Part shown: positions 17,250-25,784 of the stretch, in pieces
How positions within the stretch are numbered: position 1 is the first letter of the stretch
How the letters are laid out: each line of letters starts with the position of its first letter
Origin: Taibaiella sp041660405
Lineage (GTDB): Bacteria > Bacteroidota > Bacteroidia > Chitinophagales > Chitinophagaceae
Direction of reading: 5' to 3'
Assembly: GCA_041660405.1 (NCBI GenBank)
Contig: JBAZWL010000008.1
Coordinates: 1-64,000 of the forward strand
Length of the DNA stretch: 64,000 nucleotides
Position numbers and translations under genes: made by a program
Notes under the pieces: model-generated
What the model was told of the DNA's origin: nothing
The model's database searches: none
What the model saw: the letters and a program-made list of their open reading frames with translations, nothing else

Positions 17250-18443
17250 CTATTTATGCTTATATACCTTCAAGGCTGCTTCCAGACAATCCATTGCTGC
17301 GTTGATTGCGTCATTATTCAGCACATATGCCATACGCACTTCGTTTTTACCAAGACCCGGAGTAGCGTAAAAACCACTTGCAGGAGCCATCATTACCGTA
17401 GCGCCGTTATGTTCAAAATCTTCCAGTAACCATTGGCAAAAATCTTCACTACTTTCAACAGGCAATTTAGCCATAGCGTAAAAAGCACCACCAGGATTAG
17501 GACAAGTTACACCTTCAATGGCTTGCAGTCTTTTAACCAGCAAATCACGACGGGAGGCATATTCGGCCAGAACAGAATCAAAATAATTGTCCGGCAAATC
17601 GCAAGCCGCCTCGCCTAAAATTTGTTCAAATGTAGGTGGAGAAAGACGAGCCTGGGCAAACTTCAATACAGCATTCAGTACAGCTTCGTTTTTAGTAACC
17701 AACGCGCCAATACGGGCACCGCAAGCACTATAGCGTTTAGAAATAGTATCTAATAAAATAGCATGTTGCTCCAAACCTTCCAGTTGCAAAGCGGAAGTAT
17801 GTGTTTGTCCATCGTAGCAGAATTCGCGGTAAGCTTCATCACTAAACAGGAACAGATCATGCTTCAGGCAAATGTCGCGTAGAATTTCCAGCTCTGCATT
17901 ACTATATAAATAACCGGTAGGATTATTAGGATTGCAAATCATGATGGCTTTGGTACGCGGTGTTACCGCTTTTTCAAAAGCCTCAATGGGCGGCAATGCA
18001 AAATTATCTTCAATGGAAGAATTGATAGGCACTACTTTAATAGCCGCCGATACCGCAAAACCATTATAGTTGGCATAAAAAGGTTCGGGAATAATGATCT
18101 CATCGCCGGGATTAAGGCAACTCATCAAGGCAAAAGATATAGCTTCCGAACCACCGGTAGTTACAATGATCTGGTCGGCATTTACATTGATTCCCCGGTT
18201 GCCGTAATAGCTGGTCAGTTTTTTACGATAACTTTCAAAACCCTGACTGGGACTGTATTCCAGCACTTTCACATTTGCCTTGTGCACTGCTTCTATAATG
18301 GAGGGCGGTGTTTCAATATCGGGCTGACCTATATTAAGGTGATATACTTTCAAGCCTTTTTTCTTTGCTTTATCGGCATAAGGCGTCAGTTTGCGTATGG
18401 GAGACGGTGGCATAAGCACACCGCGTTCAGATATTTTTGGCAT
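17250..18443 (-). CDS. Class I/II pyridoxal-phosphate aminotransferase (aspartate aminotransferase-like)
   Basis: A 397-residue fold-type I aminotransferase. Visible are NIGQPDIETP (38-47), NPNNPTG (171-177), SDEAYREF (201-208), the PLP-binding Lys236 in DTISKRYSACGARIG, and a C-terminal substrate Arg in NEVRMAYV. The family transfers amino groups between amino acids and 2-oxo acids; aspartate or an aromatic amino acid is the likely donor, but specificity cannot be read from sequence. A TACTTTTG box ends 4 nt before the ATG, suggesting a leaderless transcript. Its upstream side is the repeat-filled divergent region. Confidence 0.92.
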   Translation of the reverse strand: MPKISERGVLMPPSPIRKLTPYADKAKKKGLKVYHLNIGQPDIETPPSIIEAVHKANVKVLEYSPSQGFESYRKKLTSYYGNRGINVNADQIIVTTGGSEAISFALMSCLNPGDEIIIPEPFYANYNGFAVSAAIKVVPINSSIEDNFALPPIEAFEKAVTPRTKAIMICNPNNPTGYLYSNAELEILRDICLKHDLFLFSDEAYREFCYDGQTHTSALQLEGLEQHAILLDTISKRYSACGARIGALVTKNEAVLNAVLKFAQARLSPPTFEQILGEAACDLPDNYFDSVLAEYASRRDLLVKRLQAIEGVTCPNPGGAFYAMAKLPVESSEDFCQWLLEDFEHNGATVMMAPASGFYATPGLGKNEVRMAYVLNNDAINAAMDCLEAALKVYKHK

Positions 18444-18447
18444 GGCG

Positions 18448-18455
18448 CAAAAGTA
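18448..18455 (-). promoter_or_regulatory. Minus-7 box directly before the aminotransferase start
   Basis: Reads TACTTTTG on the minus strand and ends 4 nt before the ATG at 18443, too close for a normal leader. Confidence 0.6.
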
Positions 18456-18568
18456 GGTATTTTGGGTAAAAACTTAGTAAAGAGAGATATTAGAAATAAA
18501 AGACCGCTAGTATTGATGGGTATTTACAATTCAACCCAAAAAGTCGTGTAAATCACTAAAGAGTTGCA

Positions 18569-18826
18569 GTTAATCGAAGCAGAGTTGCATTAAGTAGAAC
18601 TAATAGTTGTATTTAATCAAAGTCTAGTTCTATTTAATACAACTATTAGTTCTACTTAATCGAACATGATTTAGATTAAATCGAATTAATATCTTCATTT
18701 AATCAAACCTAGCGTAGACTAAATAGAAATAATAGCTATACTTAATGCAACTTCTATTCGATTAAATAGAACTATTATTTTCATTTAATCGAACCTGACT
18801 TAGACTAAATAGAAATAATCGTTGTT
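18569..18826. repeat. Six diverged tandem copies of a 43-bp repeat (21 + 22 bp sub-units)
   Basis: The region divides exactly into 6 x 43 bp, each a 21-bp plus a 22-bp half. Halves begin with variants of TTAATCGAA or TAAATAGAA and end with a purine after a pyrimidine-rich stretch (for example TTTAATCGAACCTGACTTAGA and CTTAATCGAACATGATTTAGA). A degenerate further half precedes it (about 18547-18568). Units 1-3 also form a perfect 24-bp inverted repeat (18590-18613 with 18636-18659, 22-nt loop). A second 11-bp inverted pair joins the 5a/5b boundary to 6a. It lies between divergent genes. Since 43 is not a multiple of three, it is not a coding repeat. Spacing close to two helical turns suggests phased protein binding, but this is inference. 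Confidence 0.85.
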
Positions 18827-18857
18827 GAGTGATTGCAGGGCGAAAAGGCTGGCCAAA

Positions 18858-18889
18858 TTTGTCTGTATGCTGAATAAAAGATACCTTGC
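18858..18889 (+). promoter_or_regulatory. Promoter of the FKBP isomerase gene
   Basis: TTTG (18858-18861), a 20-nt spacer and TACCTTGC (18882-18889), close to the Bacteroidota TTTG-N19/20-TAnnTTTG consensus. A Shine-Dalgarno-like AAAGGA (18915-18920) then stands 5 nt before the start codon, unusual in this window. Confidence 0.6.
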
Positions 18890-18925
18890 AAGCTATTTTA
18901 TTTTTAATTCCTAAAAAGGATTTTT

Positions 18926-19354
18926 ATGTCAACAGTGAAAGCGGGCGACACCGTACACGTACATTACCACGGAAAATTAACAGACGGAACTACATTTGAT
19001 AGTTCTGAAGGACGCGCACCACTGCAATTCACAGTAGGCGAAGGGCAAGTGATCAAAGGATTTGATGATGCGCTTATTGATATGAAACCAGGCGATAAAA
19101 AAACAGTAAATATTCCTGTTGAAGAGGCTTATGGTCCTGCAGCACAGGAGAACTTCATCGAATTTCCTAAAACAGAATTTCCTCCGGATATGAAACCGGA
19201 AGTAGGTGTTCAACTTCACCTTAGCGATAACCAGGGCAATCATTTTCCTGTTATCGTAGCTGAAGTTAAAGAAGAAAGCGTGGTATTGGATGCAAACCAT
19301 CCTTTGGCCGGGAAAGACCTTGTTTTTGATATTGAGCTGGTAAGCGTAGATTAA
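18926..19354 (+). CDS. FKBP-type peptidyl-prolyl cis-trans isomerase (SlyD-like)
   Basis: A 142-residue FKBP with the SlyD layout: an FKBP fold (VHYHGKLTDGTTFDSSEGR, FTVGEGQVIKGFDDALIDMKPGDKK) interrupted by an insert-in-flap chaperone region (about 68-125), then the final strand DLVFDIELVSVD. It catalyses proline isomerisation and assists folding in the cytoplasm. The His-rich metal-binding tail of E. coli SlyD is absent. The upstream region combines the 43-bp repeats with a good promoter. Confidence 0.93.
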   Translation: MSTVKAGDTVHVHYHGKLTDGTTFDSSEGRAPLQFTVGEGQVIKGFDDALIDMKPGDKKTVNIPVEEAYGPAAQENFIEFPKTEFPPDMKPEVGVQLHLSDNQGNHFPVIVAEVKEESVVLDANHPLAGKDLVFDIELVSVD

Positions 19355-19425
19355 TTTTTCTTGTAAAAATTTCTTTTTTAAAAACAGAATTATCTCCTTT
19401 TTTACAAAAGAAATAACGCTTCTTT

Positions 19426-19460
19426 AAAACCCTGCAGGTTAATTCCGGCAGGGTTTTAAT
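19426..19460 (+). terminator. Terminator after the FKBP gene
   Basis: Perfect 10-bp arms AAAACCCTGC / GCAGGGTTTT (19426-19457), T-rich on the 3' side. Confidence 0.85.
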
Positions 19461-19471
19461 ATTTGCTTTTG

Positions 19472-19479
19472 TATATTTG
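19472..19479 (+). promoter_or_regulatory. Minus-7 box of the ExbB/TolQ gene
   Basis: TATATTTG, an exact TAnnTTTG match 29 nt before the start codon, immediately after the preceding terminator. Confidence 0.5.
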
Positions 19480-19508
19480 CCCTGTTTACGTAAACTCACT
19501 CTATATAA

Positions 19509-20210
19509 ATGTCCTGGATGCTTTTCTTACAAGTCGCTGCAGATACATTGGCGCAGGTAGCACAGCCTGTACCACAGGCGGCTCCCGAACAATTATCACT
19601 CTGGTTTTTGCTGAAAGAAGGTGGTGTATTGATGATACCATTAGCTCTTTGCAGTATTCTTGCCGTTTATATCTTTATTGAGCGCTTTTTAGCCATACGC
19701 AAAGCAGGAAAAGCACCAAATGATTTTATGCTGCGCATAAGGGAAAAGATAACAGAAGGAAGCATTCCGGGAGCACAATCTTTATGTAAAAATTACGAGG
19801 GTGCTTTGCCAAGAGTAATCAGTAAAGGTATAAGCCGTATTGGTAAACCCATGGATCATATTGAAAAATCAATGGAGAGCGCCGGCAAACTGGAAGTATA
19901 TCAAATGGAAAAAAACCTGGGTATCTTATCTACTATCGCGGGTATTGCGCCTATGTTTGGTTTCCTGGGTACTATTGCCGGTATGATTGTACTTTTCTCC
20001 AATATTCAACATACTAATACTTTTGAGATCGGAACCATAGCCGGTGGGATTTATACAAAAATGGTTACTTCGGCCGTAGGGCTTATCATTGGCTTGTTGG
20101 CTTATGTTGCGCATAATTATCTGAATGCGCAGATCAATAAAAATGTAAATAAGATGGAAGCTGCTTCCAGCGAATTCCTGGATATTCTTCATCAGCCTGC
20201 TGCTCTTTAA
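19509..20210 (+). CDS. MotA/TolQ/ExbB proton channel family protein
   Basis: A 233-residue inner-membrane protein of the ExbB/TolQ family, which with ExbD/TolR converts the proton gradient into work on TonB or TolA. Membrane helices lie at about 38-57, 135-160 and 180-202. The family core GILSTIAGIAPMFGFLGTIAGMIVLF and IYTKMVTSAVGLIIGLLAYVAHNYL holds the channel-lining Thr residues. The N-terminus is Ala/Gln/Pro-rich. Unusually, no ExbD/TolR or TonB gene follows; a hairpin and then the polysaccharide operon come next. Confidence 0.92.
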   Translation: MSWMLFLQVAADTLAQVAQPVPQAAPEQLSLWFLLKEGGVLMIPLALCSILAVYIFIERFLAIRKAGKAPNDFMLRIREKITEGSIPGAQSLCKNYEGALPRVISKGISRIGKPMDHIEKSMESAGKLEVYQMEKNLGILSTIAGIAPMFGFLGTIAGMIVLFSNIQHTNTFEIGTIAGGIYTKMVTSAVGLIIGLLAYVAHNYLNAQINKNVNKMEAASSEFLDILHQPAAL

Positions 20211-20231
20211 TTTTTTCAAAAAAATAATTAA

Positions 20232-20260
20232 GAAACACAGGGCTATAAGCCCTGTGTTTC
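20232..20260 (+). terminator. Hairpin after the ExbB gene
   Basis: Perfect 12-bp arms GAAACACAGGGC / GCCCTGTGTTTC with a 5-nt loop. The trailing T-run is weak, so it may be a terminator or an RNA-stabilising hairpin. Confidence 0.65.
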
Positions 20261-20392
20261 CATATAGGACATTCATAGAATGATAATTTTAGCAGGATAC
20301 TAAGACAAGAAATTCTTCGTTAGAGGGCTAAATTTTCGTTATCCTATTTAAAAAGCAAAATATTTTAATGTTATTTGTGGCTGGCTTTTGCA

Positions 20393-20414
20393 GAAATATT
20401 TCAAGGACAGTCCT
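20393..20414. promoter_or_regulatory. Two short palindromes upstream of the sigma-54 promoter
   Basis: GAAATATTTC (20393-20402) and AGGACAGTCCT (20404-20414) are adjacent palindromes 44-65 bp upstream of the minus-24 element. They could bind the activator that a sigma-54 promoter needs. This is inference from position and symmetry only. Confidence 0.35.
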
Positions 20415-20457
20415 AAATTGGGATATAATATGCTTTAGAATTAGAATAATGAGTTAT

Positions 20458-20474
20458 TTGGCACGATAGTTGCA
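20458..20474 (+). promoter_or_regulatory. Sigma-54 (RpoN) promoter of the polysaccharide cluster
   Basis: TTGGCACG, four bases, then TTGCA: an exact match to the sigma-54 consensus TGGCAC-N5-TTGC, with 12 bp between the GG and GC. The start would fall near 20485, leaving about a 13-nt leader before ATG 20498. Confidence 0.8.
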
Positions 20475-20497
20475 GTGTAATTTTTCAATAATCAAAC

Positions 20498-21826
20498 ATG
20501 AAAATAATAGTAGTTGGTACTGGTTATGTTGGATTAGTAACCGGTGCCTGCCTGAGTGATGTTGGAGTAGAGGTAGTATGCGTAGATATAGACAAGCAAA
20601 AAATTGAAGACCTGAATAAAGGTATCCTTCCAATCTACGAACCTGGATTGGAAGAAATTGTGCACCGCAATGCACAAAAAGGGCGCTTAAAATTTACAAC
20701 ATCCATAGTAGAAGATATACAGGAAACAGATGCCGTTTTTATAGCAGTGGGTACGCCGGAAGGTGAGGATGGAAGTGCAGACCTTAAGTATGTGCTTGAT
20801 GTGGCCGCTGAAATCGGTGCCTGTTTGCAGGATTATGCAGTTATCATTACCAAAAGTACAGTGCCTGTAGGTTCTTCCGTTAAGGTAAAAGACGCTATTG
20901 AGCATTCCATGAAGCAAAACGGCCGTAAGGTTGATTTTGATGTAGCCTCCAATCCCGAATTTTTGAAAGAAGGAAATGCCATAAGCGATTTTATGAGCCC
21001 TGACAGAATTGTGATTGGTGTGGATAGCGATAGAGCAGCAAAAGTAATGGAGCAGATATACAAGCCATTTCTGCTTAATGGTTTCCGGATCATCTTTATG
21101 GATATACCATCTGCAGAAATGACCAAGTATGCAGCAAATGCTATGCTGGCAACCCGTATCAGCTTCATGAATGAAATTGCAAATTTGTGCGAGAAGCTGG
21201 GTGCTGATGTTAACCAGGTTCGAAATGGCATAGGATCCGATCCCCGTATAGGAAATAAATTTCTGTATGCCGGTATTGGTTATGGAGGTGCCTGTTTTCC
21301 AAAAGATGTAAAAGCATTAATGAAAACCGGGGCGCAACATGGCCATCCTTTGAAAATGCTTGAAGTAGTTGAAGAAGTAAATAACCGGCAAAAACTGATA
21401 TTATTTCAAAAACTGCAACGAATTCTGGGCGAAGATCTACATGGGAAACGCATTGCAGTATGGGGCCTTTCTTTTAAGCCGCAAACTGATGATATGCGAG
21501 AAGCGCCTTCCATTTTGATTATTAATGCGCTGATTAAAGCAGGTGCTACAGTTCTGGCATACGATCCGGTTGCCATTAAAGAAGTTCATAAATATATAGA
21601 TTTACCCGTAACTTATACTGAAGATGAATATGCGGCATTGGAGCAGGTAGATGCTTTGATGTTGCTGACGGAGTGGAGAGAATTTCGTCTGCCTGATTGG
21701 GATAAAATGAAAGAATTAATGAAGAGATCATTAATTTTTGATGGCCGCAATATTTATAATGCTGGAGAATTGAAATCAATTGGCTTTGAATATCATTGCA
21801 TCGGGGTAGGGACAAACAAAAAGTAA
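20498..21826 (+). CDS. UDP-glucose 6-dehydrogenase
   Basis: A 442-residue NAD-dependent dehydrogenase oxidising UDP-glucose to UDP-glucuronate. The N-terminal Rossmann motif is VGTGYVGLVTGACLSDVG (residues 5-22); the catalytic Cys is in GYGGACFPKDVKALM (about 260-274); the C-terminal domain starts with IAVWGLSFKPQTDDMREAPS. Length and motifs are standard for the UGD/TuaD type. It is the first gene after the sigma-54 promoter and supplies a uronic acid precursor for the polymer. Confidence 0.95.
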   Translation: MKIIVVGTGYVGLVTGACLSDVGVEVVCVDIDKQKIEDLNKGILPIYEPGLEEIVHRNAQKGRLKFTTSIVEDIQETDAVFIAVGTPEGEDGSADLKYVLDVAAEIGACLQDYAVIITKSTVPVGSSVKVKDAIEHSMKQNGRKVDFDVASNPEFLKEGNAISDFMSPDRIVIGVDSDRAAKVMEQIYKPFLLNGFRIIFMDIPSAEMTKYAANAMLATRISFMNEIANLCEKLGADVNQVRNGIGSDPRIGNKFLYAGIGYGGACFPKDVKALMKTGAQHGHPLKMLEVVEEVNNRQKLILFQKLQRILGEDLHGKRIAVWGLSFKPQTDDMREAPSILIINALIKAGATVLAYDPVAIKEVHKYIDLPVTYTEDEYAALEQVDALMLLTEWREFRLPDWDKMKELMKRSLIFDGRNIYNAGELKSIGFEYHCIGVGTNKK

Positions 21827-21973
21827 ACGTTTATTTTTACTAAGTAAATTCAAATATAAATTTTACATTGGCAAAGATTTTTTACTGCAAGTATTATTGG
21901 TAGTTTATTTTAAGATAAACCAATAAATTGAATTCTAGTAAAACATGCTTATGCTTACTTAAAAAAAGAATAC

Positions 21974-21981
21974 TAATTTTG
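21974..21981 (+). promoter_or_regulatory. Possible internal promoter before the export gene
   Basis: TAATTTTG, an exact TAnnTTTG match 60 nt before ATG 22042, within the 215-nt gap after the first gene of the cluster. Confidence 0.45.
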
Positions 21982-22041
21982 CACACCGCAGCTAACAGCG
22001 ATTGTATTGCATTTTCTATTATTAAAGGTAACTCTATTATT

Positions 22042-24444
22042 ATGTATAGTAACTTATTCAGATGTCTTTCAAGAATCCTGCCCATATTATTTTTAGCGGG
22101 GTTTTCTATGACTGTTTTTGCTCAAACACCACAGCAACAGCCTTCCATCCCTATCCCAACGGTTGACCCGACTACTGTAACGCCTGAGCAGATTAGAGAA
22201 ATAATGGATCAGCAAAAGACAAGACAGGATCAGCAGGAAGATGAGAATAATGTTGAAGATAAAACGACAAAAGAAGAAGTTAAACCGGAAAAAGAAGTAG
22301 AAAAAAGAAAAAAGGAAATTGCCGCGGTTAAAGAAGCAGCAACATTACCTATTTTTGGTAATGAGATATTCAACACCCCCACGTCAACCTTTGCCCCTGT
22401 AGATAACAGACCAACTCCGGTTAATTATATTTTAGGTCCCGGCGATAAGCTTTCCGTTTCAGTAACCGGGAATTCAGTAACCAATTTTAATGCTACGGTA
22501 GCACCTGATGGCTCTTTTTCTCTAAGGGAATTTGGAAAAATAAATGTAGGTGGACGTACAATAGAGAATGCAACCCTTGCTATAAAAGAACGTCTGCGCC
22601 AAAACAGGTTTGCCGTAGATAACGGAACAAATGTTGATGTAACCCTCATGAATATCCGTACCATTCATATAACTATGCTTGGACAGGTACGTACACCGGG
22701 TGATTATGATGTTGCTTCTACTACTACCGTTTTTAATGCGCTTTACCAATCTGGTGGCATTACCAATAATGGTACTTTTCGCGGAGTACAGGTAGTAAGA
22801 AATAGTGAAGTCATTGCCCAGATTGATATGTATGATTATCTGCTAAGAGGAGATCTTACGAATAATATCACCCTTAAAGATGGTGATATCGTTATGGTTC
22901 CGGAATACAGAGTAAGAGTGAGCATGGAAGGCGAAGTAAAACGACAAGCTTATTTTGAAGTTTTGCCTGGTGAGAGTTTGAAGGAGGTAATTGATTTTGC
23001 AGGTGGGTTTACCGATTATGCTTATAAATTTAGTATTAAAGCTATACAGCTTACGGACAGGCAACAAAGGTTAAAAGATATAGATCGTAAAGATTTTGAA
23101 AGTTATATTCCTTTTAAAGGGGATAGATATGTAGTTTCCCGTATTCTCAATAAATATGAAAACAGGGTGTCCATTGCTGGTGCAGTATATCGTCCCGGAG
23201 ATTTTGAATTGGAAGATGGCCTTACTTTGAAGGCCTTAATCAGTAAAGCAGATGGGCTGAAGGAAGATGCTTACCTGGAAAGAGGATACATTACAAGGCT
23301 TAATGAAGATAACAGTGCTGAAGTAATTCCCTTCAATGTAAAAGGAATTGTGGATGGCAGCGCAGAAGATATAATGCTGAAAAAGGAAGATGTGATCCAG
23401 ATCTCTTCTATATTCGATTATGTAGACGCATATACAGTAACCATAAGCGGTAAAGTAAGAGCGGGTGGAACCTTCCCGTATTTTAACGGAATGACTGTCG
23501 AAGACCTTATCCTGAAAGGTGGAGGATTTGCCGACGGTGCAAATATGTTAGAAGTAGAAATAGCGAGGAGAGTAAAAGACAGCGACAAGAGGGCGAAAGA
23601 CGCCAAACTTGCCAACATTATTAAAATCATTATCGATCCGGAATTGAAACTGGCTGAGTCTAAGTTCAAACTGGAGCCTTTCGATGTGGTTTCCATATTT
23701 GCACTACCAGGTTATGTAAAACCCCAAATGGTAACTATTGAAGGTGAAGTAATGACTCCCGGCACTTACGCGATGCGGTCAAAAGATGATCGCATATCTG
23801 ACCTGATCGCCCGTGCCAATGGCTTTACAGCTTATGCTTATCTGGATGGAGCCTCTCTTAAAAGAGGTGATTATGTTGAAACCTCAAGTGATAAAGAGAA
23901 ACAAGCCCTGAAATTTCAGCAATTTGCTGAAAAGCAGACTCAGGCTACAGATGGTGAGGCAACCATCAACTTAGCAAATCCTACAAAAAGAAATGATCTT
24001 GTAGGTATAAATCTAAAGCAGATTTTAAAAAATCCAAAAGGTAAAAAAGACCTGATTTTGCTTAATGGTGATGTCTTGAGTGTTCCCAGAGAATTGCAGA
24101 CTGTAAAAGTGTCCGGTGAGGTTTATTCACCTAAAACTATTGTATTTAACAATGGACAAAACCTTTCAGAATATATAATGTATAGCGGTGGCTTTACTGA
24201 AGATGCTTTGAGGAAAGGTGCTTATGTAGTATACTCCAATGGAGAGAGCAAGGGAACAAAGAAATTTCTCTTCTTTAAGAATTATCCCAATGTAGAACCT
24301 GGTGCTGAAATTTTTATTCCTAAAAGAAAACCGGCAAAAGAAAGAGATGGGATAGCTGTTGCTCAAACATGGATTGGTCTTACTACAAGCTTAGTTTCAG
24401 TTGCCGCTATCATTTTTGCTTTGGTAAATTCGACAAAGAACTAA
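22042..24444 (+). CDS. Polysaccharide export protein with SLBB repeats (Wza-like)
   Basis: An 800-residue exported protein. After a signal peptide (MYSNLFRCLSRILPILFLAGFS, cleaved near VFAQ) come a Gln/Pro-rich and then Lys/Glu-rich region (about 25-95), a Poly_export domain (YILGPGDKLSVSVTGNSV) and at least five SLBB-type units, recognisable by ITMLGQVRTPGDYDV, VSIAGAVYRPGDFEL, VTISGKVRAGGTFPY, VTIEGEVMTPGTYAM and VKVSGEVYSPKTIVF. A hydrophobic segment near the C-terminus (WIGLTTSLVSVAAIIFALV) may cross the membrane. It is much longer than Wza (about 380) but normal for Bacteroidota. It should form or line the outer-membrane export channel. ATG 22042 fits the signal peptide; the frame extends upstream to 21928 without merit. 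Confidence 0.92.
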   Translation: MYSNLFRCLSRILPILFLAGFSMTVFAQTPQQQPSIPIPTVDPTTVTPEQIREIMDQQKTRQDQQEDENNVEDKTTKEEVKPEKEVEKRKKEIAAVKEAATLPIFGNEIFNTPTSTFAPVDNRPTPVNYILGPGDKLSVSVTGNSVTNFNATVAPDGSFSLREFGKINVGGRTIENATLAIKERLRQNRFAVDNGTNVDVTLMNIRTIHITMLGQVRTPGDYDVASTTTVFNALYQSGGITNNGTFRGVQVVRNSEVIAQIDMYDYLLRGDLTNNITLKDGDIVMVPEYRVRVSMEGEVKRQAYFEVLPGESLKEVIDFAGGFTDYAYKFSIKAIQLTDRQQRLKDIDRKDFESYIPFKGDRYVVSRILNKYENRVSIAGAVYRPGDFELEDGLTLKALISKADGLKEDAYLERGYITRLNEDNSAEVIPFNVKGIVDGSAEDIMLKKEDVIQISSIFDYVDAYTVTISGKVRAGGTFPYFNGMTVEDLILKGGGFADGANMLEVEIARRVKDSDKRAKDAKLANIIKIIIDPELKLAESKFKLEPFDVVSIFALPGYVKPQMVTIEGEVMTPGTYAMRSKDDRISDLIARANGFTAYAYLDGASLKRGDYVETSSDKEKQALKFQQFAEKQTQATDGEATINLANPTKRNDLVGINLKQILKNPKGKKDLILLNGDVLSVPRELQTVKVSGEVYSPKTIVFNNGQNLSEYIMYSGGFTEDALRKGAYVVYSNGESKGTKKFLFFKNYPNVEPGAEIFIPKRKPAKERDGIAVAQTWIGLTTSLVSVAAIIFALVNSTKN

Positions 24445-24485
24445 TAATATTTCAATCCTTTATTGCTTCATTGCATCAACTTTAT

Positions 24486-25766
24486 ATGATCAACAAATCA
24501 ATAGCAATTATTGGGTTAGGGTACGTTGGCCTCCCTTTAGCAATTGAATTTTCAAAAAAATACAAGGTAATTGGATTTGATATAGACGCCGAACGGGTAG
24601 CAACTTTAGCAACTTTTGGCGATACTACAGGACAGGTTGATCCAATAGTTTTACAACAAGTACTTAAGGGTAGTGAACAAGGTAAACTAAAACTTGCTAC
24701 AGATTGGAATGAAATTGCAAGCGCAAGCATTTATATTATCACGGTCCCTACACCAATAGATGAAGATAAGAAACCTGATCTGAGGCCATTATTGGGCGCT
24801 ACAGAAATGGTAGCTTCAGTTTTAAAAAAAAACGATCTTGTTATATTTGAATCTACAGTTTATCCGGGATGTACTGAGGAGGATTGCGTTCCGGTGTTGG
24901 AAGAAAGGTCTGGTTTAATTTTTAACCATGATTTTTTCTGCGGATATTCTCCGGAGCGGATAAATGTTGGCGACAAACAAAATACGCTTACTTCAATAAT
25001 TAAAGTGACTTCAGGCTCAACTCCGGAAGTTGCAGAAGAAGTTGATCGCTTATATGCTTCAATTATTACAGCCGGAACACATAAGGCGCCAACTATAAAA
25101 GTTGCTGAAGCTTCGAAGGCGATCGAAAATGCGCAAAGGGACCTGAATATTTCATTTATAAATGAACTTGCTCTTATATTTGACCGCATGGGTATTGATA
25201 CCCGCGATGTACTTGATGCGGCGGGAACAAAGTGGAATTTCATGAAATATCAACCAGGCCTGGTAGGCGGCCATTGTATAGGGGTAGATCCTTACTATCT
25301 TACCTACAAAGCTGAAAAGTTAGGGTATACCCCACAGGTAATATCATCCGGGCGGAGAGTGAATGAAAATATGGGAGCTTTCATAGCGGACAAAGTTTTG
25401 GATTTGTTGCGTAAAAAAGAAAGAGATATTATATCGTCATCCATATTAATCTTAGGTATTACATTTAAGGAGAATTGTGCAGATATTAGAAATTCAGGAG
25501 TGATCAATCTGTATAAGCATCTTATTCAAGCCGGTACAAGTGTTGATGTGTATGATCCATGGGCTGATCATCAGAAAGTAGAAAGGGAATATTCTGTACC
25601 TTTGCTGCCCAAAATTGATTATATTAAAAAATATGATGCTGTGATTCTGGCTGTAGCACATGAGGAATTCAGTCAAATTGATTTTAATGCATTTAAAAGG
25701 TCGGGAGCTATAATTTATGATATAAAAGGTATATTAGATCGTAATTTCGCAGACGCACGATTATAA
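24486..25766 (+). CDS. Nucleotide sugar dehydrogenase (UDP-N-acetylglucosamine/galactosamine 6-dehydrogenase type)
   Basis: A 426-residue enzyme of the UDP-glucose/GDP-mannose dehydrogenase superfamily. The Rossmann motif is AIIGLGYVGLPLAIEFSKKY, the catalytic Cys is in GLVGGHCIGVDPYYLTYKAE, and ITFKENCADIRNSGV opens the C-terminal domain. These sequences are characteristic of the WbpA/TviB branch acting on UDP-GlcNAc or UDP-GalNAc rather than UDP-glucose. It provides an N-acetylated uronic acid. The start is ATG 24486; a longer frame from 24369 overlaps the upstream gene. Confidence 0.92.
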   Translation: MINKSIAIIGLGYVGLPLAIEFSKKYKVIGFDIDAERVATLATFGDTTGQVDPIVLQQVLKGSEQGKLKLATDWNEIASASIYIITVPTPIDEDKKPDLRPLLGATEMVASVLKKNDLVIFESTVYPGCTEEDCVPVLEERSGLIFNHDFFCGYSPERINVGDKQNTLTSIIKVTSGSTPEVAEEVDRLYASIITAGTHKAPTIKVAEASKAIENAQRDLNISFINELALIFDRMGIDTRDVLDAAGTKWNFMKYQPGLVGGHCIGVDPYYLTYKAEKLGYTPQVISSGRRVNENMGAFIADKVLDLLRKKERDIISSSILILGITFKENCADIRNSGVINLYKHLIQAGTSVDVYDPWADHQKVEREYSVPLLPKIDYIKKYDAVILAVAHEEFSQIDFNAFKRSGAIIYDIKGILDRNFADARL

Positions 25767-25784
25767 CAATAGCAGTTAGTTTAT

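Noticed and set aside
18569..18826. CRISPR array
   Set aside because: The 43-bp period has no constant repeat and variable spacer pattern: both halves are diverged copies of one motif, and no cas gene is present.
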